DNA of 64,000 nucleotides from Drosophila pseudoobscura (taxonomy: Eukaryota > Arthropoda > Insecta > Diptera > Drosophilidae). The DNA lies in the NCBI RefSeq assembly GCF_009870125.1, contig NC_046679.1, positions 868,001-932,000 on the forward strand, in the 5' to 3' direction. Position numbers and translations under genes: made by a program. Position 1 is the first letter of the stretch. The number at the start of each line of letters is the position of its first letter. The notes beneath the pieces were generated by a model. The model was not told the origin of the DNA. It searched no databases and saw only the letters and a list, made by a program, of their open reading frames with translations. This document shows, in pieces, positions 58,622 to 64,000 of this stretch.

Positions 58622-60110
58622 TGAACCCCGCAACAATATGGCACCTGCACTTATATAGAACCCTTCCCTATCCAGCTTTTGCACGTATATTAAACCACCG
58701 CACCTATATAGCACACACGCTCCAGGGATTGTGGCAGGATCGCATATTTTGGGCATAAGCAGCAATATGGCAATATAGCCCCAAAAAAAGTTGAACCCCG
58801 CAACTATATGGCACCTGCACTTATATAGAACCCTATCCAGCTTTTGCACGTATATTGAACCACCGCACCTATATAGCACCCACGCTCCAGGGATTGTGGC
58901 AGGATCGCATATTTTGGGCATAAGCACCAATATGGCAATATAGCCCCAAAAAAAATGGAACCCCGCAACTATATGGCACCTGCACTTATATAGAACCCTT
59001 CCCTATCTACCACATGCATGTATATTGAACCACATTAACTATATGGAACCCACGCTCCAGGAATTGTGGCAGGATCGCATATTTTGGGCATAAGCAGCAA
59101 TATGGCAATATAGCCCCAAAAAAAGTTGAACCCCGCAACTATATGGCACCTGCACTTATATAGAACCCTTCCCTATCCAGCTTTTGCACGTATATTGAAC
59201 CACCGCACCTATATAGCACCCACGCTCCAGGAATTGTGACAGCATCGCATATTTTGGGCATAAGCAGCAATATGGCAATATAGCCCCAAAAAAAGTTGAA
59301 CCCCGCAACTATATGGCACCTGCACTTATATAGAACCCTTCCCTATCCAGCTTTTGCACGTATATTGAACCACCGCACCTATATAGCACCCACGCTCCAG
59401 GGATTGTGGCAGGATCGCATATTTTGGGCATAAGCACCAATATGGCAATATAGCCCCAAAAAAAATGGAACCCCGCAACTATATGGCACCTGCACTTATA
59501 TAGAACCCTTCCCTATCTACCACATGCATGTATATTGAACCACATTAACTATATGGAACCCACGCTCCAGGAATTGTGGCAGGATCGCATATTTTGGGCA
59601 TAAGCAGCAATATGGCAATATAGCCCCAAAAAAAGTTGAACCCCGCAACTATATGGCACCTGCACTTATATAGAACCCTTCCCTATCCAGCTTTTGCACG
59701 TATATTGAACCACCGCACCTATATAGCACCCACGCTCCAGGAATTGTGACAGCATCGCATATTTTGGGCATAAGCAGCAATATGGCAATATAGCCCCAAA
59801 AAAAGTTGAACCCCGCAACTATATGGCACCTGCACTTATATAGAACCCTTCCCTATCCAGCTTTTGCACGTATATTGAACCACCGCACCTATATAGCACC
59901 CACGCTCCAGGGATTGTGGCAGGATCGCACATCTTGGGCACAAGCACCAATATGGCAGTATAGCCCCAAAAAAAGGTACACGCAGCAACTATATGGCACC
60001 CGCACTTATATAGAACCCTTCCCTATCCAGCTTTTGCACGTATATTGAACCACCGCACCTATATAGCACCCACGCTCCAGGGATTGTGACAGGATCGCAT
60101 ATTTTGGGCA
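58622..60110. repeat. 170-bp tandem (satellite-like) array, about 8.8 copies, with 3-unit higher-order structure
   Basis: Units begin at TGAACCCCGCAAC or a variant near 58623, 58793, 58958, 59128, 59298, 59468, 59638, 59808 and 59978. The spacing is exactly 170 bp except one 165-bp unit (a 5-bp deletion in unit 2). Two unit types exist: type A (CAGCTTTTGCACG ... CACCGCACC) and type B (TACCACATGCATG ... CACATTAAC). Units 2-3-4 and 5-6-7 share the order A-B-A' with the same diagnostic variants (GTGACAGCATCGC only in units 4 and 7), so a 510-bp trimer has been duplicated. Each unit also holds several short TATATRG-ACCC motifs. The array ends abruptly at GGGCAT. Confidence 0.93.
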
Positions 60111-60630
60111 TCTTGAAGTCCATACGCTGCATAGCCGTAGGCCCCATTCCCCACGGCACACGCGATCTTGTCTTGTCGGTATTTCCATCGCACCAGACGC
60201 CAGAATCCTGAAGACGCCGGTGTCCAGATGCCGTTTTCAGACGAACAGCTGTTCCACCCCTACCCTCAGTCCGCGGTCTGTTCTTTTTCTTCCTTTTCCA
60301 ATTGTTTTCCTATGAAATTCGTCTTTTGGGTAGGGCGGAGTAGTGGGCCAAAACTGCGCCAAAGGTCGCCGCTGGTCGTTTCGGCATCGCTGCAGACTCT
60401 GTGGCTCGACTTTAACTGTAAATGCGAAGAAGGTGGAAAGCACGGAATAGCCGTGGAACAGCGGCTGTTTTTGGGGAGTGCCCTGTGACATCAGGACTTA
60501 CAGCAGCCACTATAGGCATACGCACAAGGCACTTTTGTTCATACAACAGTAGCATAAACAAACGAGTATCATTCCAATTGCTCAATTCTTTATTTCGTCG
60601 AATATTCCCAGCTATATAGAACATTTAGCC
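60111..60630. other. Right flank of the array, unassigned
   Basis: About 520 bp. Open frames on both strands (60168-60488) show no recognisable motif. The last 60 bp are AT-rich and could serve as the promoter of the small gene at 60631. Confidence 0.45.
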
Positions 60631-61139
60631 ATGCCCACATATTTTTATACGATTGATGAATCAATTTTCTACTTAACTGGCTTATTTTTAATACTTGCTT
60701 TTTTTGGATTTTGCTTAAAAAAAGGTTTTAGCGAAAAAGGTCAACAAAAAAACTGTGGCAACGTAAGTGAGTATGAAATGTCACGTCAACCGGAGTTTGG
60801 GCTCAGCTATACCCTATTTCGTTGATATATATGAAGAAACTGGTTTTCCAAGCTGTTTTAAAACGTAATTAATATAGAAATTATCTCAGATTGTTTTGTT
60901 TTGGACATATTAATGCATATGATTAGGGTCTTGTAAATATATCTCGATCCCGATACGCATTCAAAATATCGTTGAAATACCTATAAAACTGAAACTGACT
61001 AGTTTTTGACTTTATTGGTGCCTTAGATGACAAACATTCTCTCAGTTCTATAATATCCTTTTCCCAGGGTATGCAAAATGTTGCTCAATCCGCGCCATGT
61101 TGGGGAACACGGCACATGAGTCTGGTCCATACAAATTGA
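60631..61139 (+). CDS. Candidate two-exon small membrane protein (about 67 aa)
   Basis: ATG at 60631 opens 44 codons ending exactly at a strong donor (AAC|GTAAGT, 60763). A good acceptor (TTTTCCCAG, ending 61067) resumes the same phase for 23 codons to a TGA at 61137-61139. The first exon encodes MPTYFYTIDESI, then a hydrophobic helix (FYLTGLFLILAFFGFCL) and a basic stretch (KKGFSEKG), the layout of a small single-pass membrane protein. I do not recognise the second part (GMQNVAQSAPCWGTRH...). The two consensus splice sites in matching phase are what support it. There is no homology evidence, so it may be chance. Confidence 0.35.
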
Positions 61140-61417
61140 ATGTTGCCAGCAACATTAGACGTAAGAAAACGTAAGTGAGGATGGAATCTAAGGGACATTG
61201 TTGTGGAAAAAAGGACATTGTGGCGAGGAAAAATCCCAGAGAAAATCCCAAAAAAGTCCCATGTAATATTGACACTTAAAATATACCGGAAAATACCGAA
61301 AATAAAATAGTTATCGATACGTTAGTGCTACCGTTCTTTCAAACAGAAGAAATCCAACAACAACAAAACAAAAACAATAAAAAAATTACTAAAATCAGCC
61401 TCGAAATTGAATATTAA
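61140..61417 (+). promoter_or_regulatory. Cog7 promoter region
   Basis: Interval upstream of Cog7, with two near matches to the reverse complement of Ohler motif 6 (AAATATACCGGA at 61279-61290 and a second near 61289-61300), a perfect DRE (listed separately), and an adenine-rich leader before the ATG. A TATA-less housekeeping promoter is inferred. Confidence 0.5.
61312..61319. promoter_or_regulatory. DRE (TATCGATA)
   Basis: A perfect palindromic DNA-replication-related element, bound by DREF/BEAF, 98 bp upstream of the Cog7 ATG. DRE is common in Drosophila housekeeping promoters. Confidence 0.75.
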
Positions 61418-63701
61418 ATGGACGTGTCTGCACTTTCGGAAGCAACTTTTAGTCCCGCAGACTGGATAAATGCCAACTACAAAAAGTATATAGAGGAGAA
61501 TGGAAGCAAAGACGGCGACGCGACGTCTTTTATTCAGAGCTACGTGGCCAAGCTGCAGCTGTATGTTCAGCAGGTGAACTACGCCGTGGAGGAGTCCAGT
61601 CGGCAGGTGGTATCGAGCATGCCGCGCATTGCCAAGGAATCCACCACCTTGCACAGCGACGTGAGCCAGCTGCAGGAGAAGATGAGTGCCATGCGACAGG
61701 AGGTGGCCGCCGTGCAGAATGAGACGGGCGAATGCATGGCAACCTTGGAGCGGCTGAACACGTTGCAAACGAAGCTGCAGGCAGCCAAGGAGTCCCTGCA
61801 GGAGTCGGATGGTTGGGGCAACCTATTAGCCGAGCTGGAAGACGGATTCGAGCGCAACGATTTGAAGGTGCGTACAACAAAAGTAGCTGAGATGTAACTG
61901 CATTAAAAATGCTAATTTTCAGGGTGTTTGCGAGAAGCTCATATCGCTGCAAAAGTCCCTGCTCGCTCAGGAACAGCTGCCAGGCCATGCTGAGCGTCTC
62001 ACTCAGGTCGAGGACTTCAAGAACCGCCTGGAAGCCCTGGCCTCGCCCAGCGTGGTTCAGTGCTTTGCGGAATCCAATTTGGAGCAGGCTCAGCACTATG
62101 TACGGATTTTCGCCAGCATTCAACGTTTGCCACAGCTCCAGCAATACTATCGTGCTGTCCAAAAGAATCTCTGGCAGCAGCAATGGAAGCAAACGCTGGA
62201 GCTGCAGGGGACGGAAACGCAGCCGCAGCAGCAGCAACAATTTCTCACACTCTACTACGATCAGCTCCTCGAACATTGCCAGCGGCAGGTCAAGTGGTGT
62301 TCGAATCTGTTCAGTGAAGAATCGACCCAGCCTTTCCTAGTCATCGCCGAGCTCTTGCCTGCCCTTCAGCCCACGCGGGATGCCCACATTTTGCAGCTGC
62401 TGAAGACTTCCAATGAGAGATTGGAGCTGCTGGGACTATTCTCGCAGGTCAACCACAGTTTCGTCCTGCATTTGAACTCTCTGCTGGAGCAGTCGCACAT
62501 CACACTATCCGATGAGTTGCATCGGCAGCTGGGCGAGGCGGTGTTTGAATACTTTCACAAATTTATACAACAGTATCCGCGATTGGAGGAAACTCAGTTG
62601 TCGACCCAGGTGGATCGCTTGCTATCGAATCAGTCCACGCCCAGCGATGCAGTACGTCATCTGGAGGAGAGCACCCGCAAGCTATACGAGTGGCTGAAAG
62701 AGGCCTGCGAACGCTGCTCTGCCATTACCAGCGATTTGGCCCTGTGCAAGCTGATAACCCTTTTGAATGGAATCTTTAAGCGCCAGCTGGAGAACTTCGG
62801 GCGCATCCAGCGGCAGCTGGGCCTCAGCCTGGGCTCCAGCAGCTACGCAGCGCAGAGCGAAAATTGGTCATTGCTGCAGTACACGATGTCCCAATTGCAA
62901 TGCCTCGCCGACTTTCAAGTGCAGCTTCATCAATTCGAGCACGATCTGCACGCACGCATGGCTACATTAGCTGCTAAGCTGACGAAACAGTCGAGTCGGG
63001 GGAATATTACTATATTCCAAACCTGCGACCACGCAGCACGCACCCAATTACTGAACGCCATTGCTGACTATCAGCAGAAGAAAGCGGAGGCCACCGAAAG
63101 CCTGGGCATTTTTCCGCAGATCTATGCCGCGTTAAAATTACAATTTAGCGAAACTCACGATATAACTCTCAACATATTGCTGCAGCCCATCGAGACGCAC
63201 CTGGCGCACATTCGGCCAGCAGCGGAGACTCATCCCTCAACGGGCATCGACATGCCATCCTTTAGTTTTGCTCCCCAAGAAAGCATCACCCAAATTGGAC
63301 AATATTTGTTGACCCTACCCCAGCATCTAGAGCCGTTGTTGCTCGCGCCCTCGGCTCTTCTAAAACAGGCCTTAGAGGTGTGCAACGTTAAGTACACACA
63401 GGCCATACCCTGTGCCGATGTCTTGCTCTCGCTGGTTGTTGAACAGTGCTGCATTTTGTATCAGGCACAGATACTGCAAATCAAGACTCTGCCGGCCTCG
63501 GCCGCCAAACAACTCAGTGTTGACATTGAGTATCTCTCGAATGTCCTGGAGGAACTTGGACTGTCCATCAACCTGCAATTGTCACAGATCCTCACATTGC
63601 TCAAAGCCGCACCAGATCAGTACTTGACCCTGAGCAGCGGCTGTGAGCCACGTCTGGTGACTGCCATTCGGCAAATGCGCAACATTATATCTACCCAGTA
63701 G
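61418..63701 (+). CDS. Cog7: Conserved oligomeric Golgi complex subunit 7
   Basis: Subunit of lobe B of the COG tethering complex, which guides retrograde vesicles within the Golgi and keeps glycosylation enzymes in place. Two exons, 61418-61867 and 61923-63701, are joined through a 55-nt intron (GTGCGT ... TTTTCAG) and give 742 aa, the usual length for fly Cog7. The N-terminus has the family start MDVSALSEATFSPADWINANYKKY, followed by coiled-coil-rich segments (LHSDVSQLQEKMSAMRQEV) and a helical body with AERLTQVEDFKNRLEALASP and FAESNLEQAQHYVRIF. The carboxy end reads CEPRLVTAIRQMRNIISTQ. The start fits the family and has an adenine-rich context. Probably the ortholog of melanogaster CG31040. 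Confidence 0.96.
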
Positions 63702-64000
63702 CTCTCCAGAGAAAAAGCTTAAGCCCAAAATGTATTTATGTATATAAATAATGGAGTTCAGTCATACTATTGCAACTCTACCAGTTAAACGCACTTGCAG
63801 CAGACCTGCAGGCCTGCTTGCACTGTTTGATTAGTACATATTTATATACTAGTAATAATTGCTAAGAAACGGCTTGTTATAATATTTAATTAAGTGTTTA
63901 GCTTCCAGCATTGCACAGCACATCGCTTAGAATGACCAGAATAGAGAGTACCGACCTTAGACGCGCACTTGACAAATTTATAGATGCATTACTTCAATTA
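63702..64000 (+). other. Cog7 3' region and possible start of the next gene
   Basis: AT-rich sequence after the Cog7 stop. From ATG 63932 a frame of 23 codons (MTRIESTDLRRALDKFIDAL...) is open to the window end. It could be the first exon of a following gene, but nothing beyond the open frame supports this. Confidence 0.3.

Noticed and set aside
58469..58930. 153-codon minus-strand frame over the 170-bp array
   Set aside because: The frame stays open only because unit 2 lacks 5 bp (165 bp, divisible by 3). It is read through satellite sequence and ends in the next 170-bp unit.
58622..60110. CRISPR-like array
   Set aside because: Direct repeats are contiguous 170-bp monomers with no unique spacers, and the DNA is from an insect nuclear genome.
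1..64000. tRNA, rRNA or snRNA genes
   Set aside because: I looked for T-loop (GGTTCGAAT-type) and B-box patterns and for long structured stretches and found none convincing. A dedicated covariance search could still find something.

Overview
The window is insect nuclear DNA, almost certainly from a Drosophila species. The intron sizes, TATA-less core promoters, DRE sites and protein sequences are Drosophila-like. The gene set (LRR protein, TkR99D, Vps13B, eIF2B-alpha, a CCDC32-like protein, Cog7) corresponds to the melanogaster 99D neighbourhood on Muller element E. Proteins differ clearly from melanogaster, and intergenic DNA is rich in compound hexamer microsatellites, which suggests a more distant species such as one of the obscura group; the exact species is an inference. 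Layout: 1-3578 (-) holds the 5' six exons of a large leucine-rich-repeat protein (probable CG7896 ortholog) that runs off the left edge. About 3.6-17.1 kb is non-coding DNA with many short tandem repeats and two palindromic NRF1/Ewg-type sites. A TATA-less Inr+DPE promoter at 17147-17180 (+) probably starts a long 5' UTR region leading to the nine coding exons of the tachykinin receptor TkR99D (23861-32542). After a convergent 3' gap, Vps13B (-, 47411-35436, 12 exons, about 3,740 residues) follows. It shares a 750-bp divergent promoter region with eIF2B-alpha (+, 48162-49385, 6 exons, 306 aa). 

On the minus strand at 50622-49583 are two coding sequences separated by only 10 nt: a CCDC32-like protein, then a 133-aa protein with one hydrophobic segment and an acidic tail. 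This looks like a dicistronic transcript. From about 50.7 to 61.3 kb lies a repeat-rich island. It contains a duplicated promoter-like segment, a degenerate GTSF1-type CHHC zinc-finger gene cut by a 596-bp foldback element with 33-bp perfect terminal inverted repeats, a decayed BEL/Pao retrotransposon (-), two unidentified minus-strand open frames (290 and about 240 codons), a 170-bp tandem array of about nine copies with a three-unit higher-order structure, and a possible two-exon small membrane-protein gene. Cog7 (+, 61418-63701) follows with a perfect DRE upstream, and a possible next gene begins 69 bp before the window end. 

The conserved genes are mostly membrane-traffic and translation housekeeping functions: Vps13B (Golgi/lipid transfer), Cog7 (retrograde Golgi tethering), CCDC32-like (AP-2 assembly) and eIF2B-alpha (guanine-nucleotide exchange on eIF2). 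They have short introns and compact divergent promoters, whereas the LRR protein and TkR99D sit in large regulatory landscapes. No new multi-gene system is demonstrated. The best candidates for new biology are the dicistron, the two unidentified open frames, the higher-order satellite and the foldback element.
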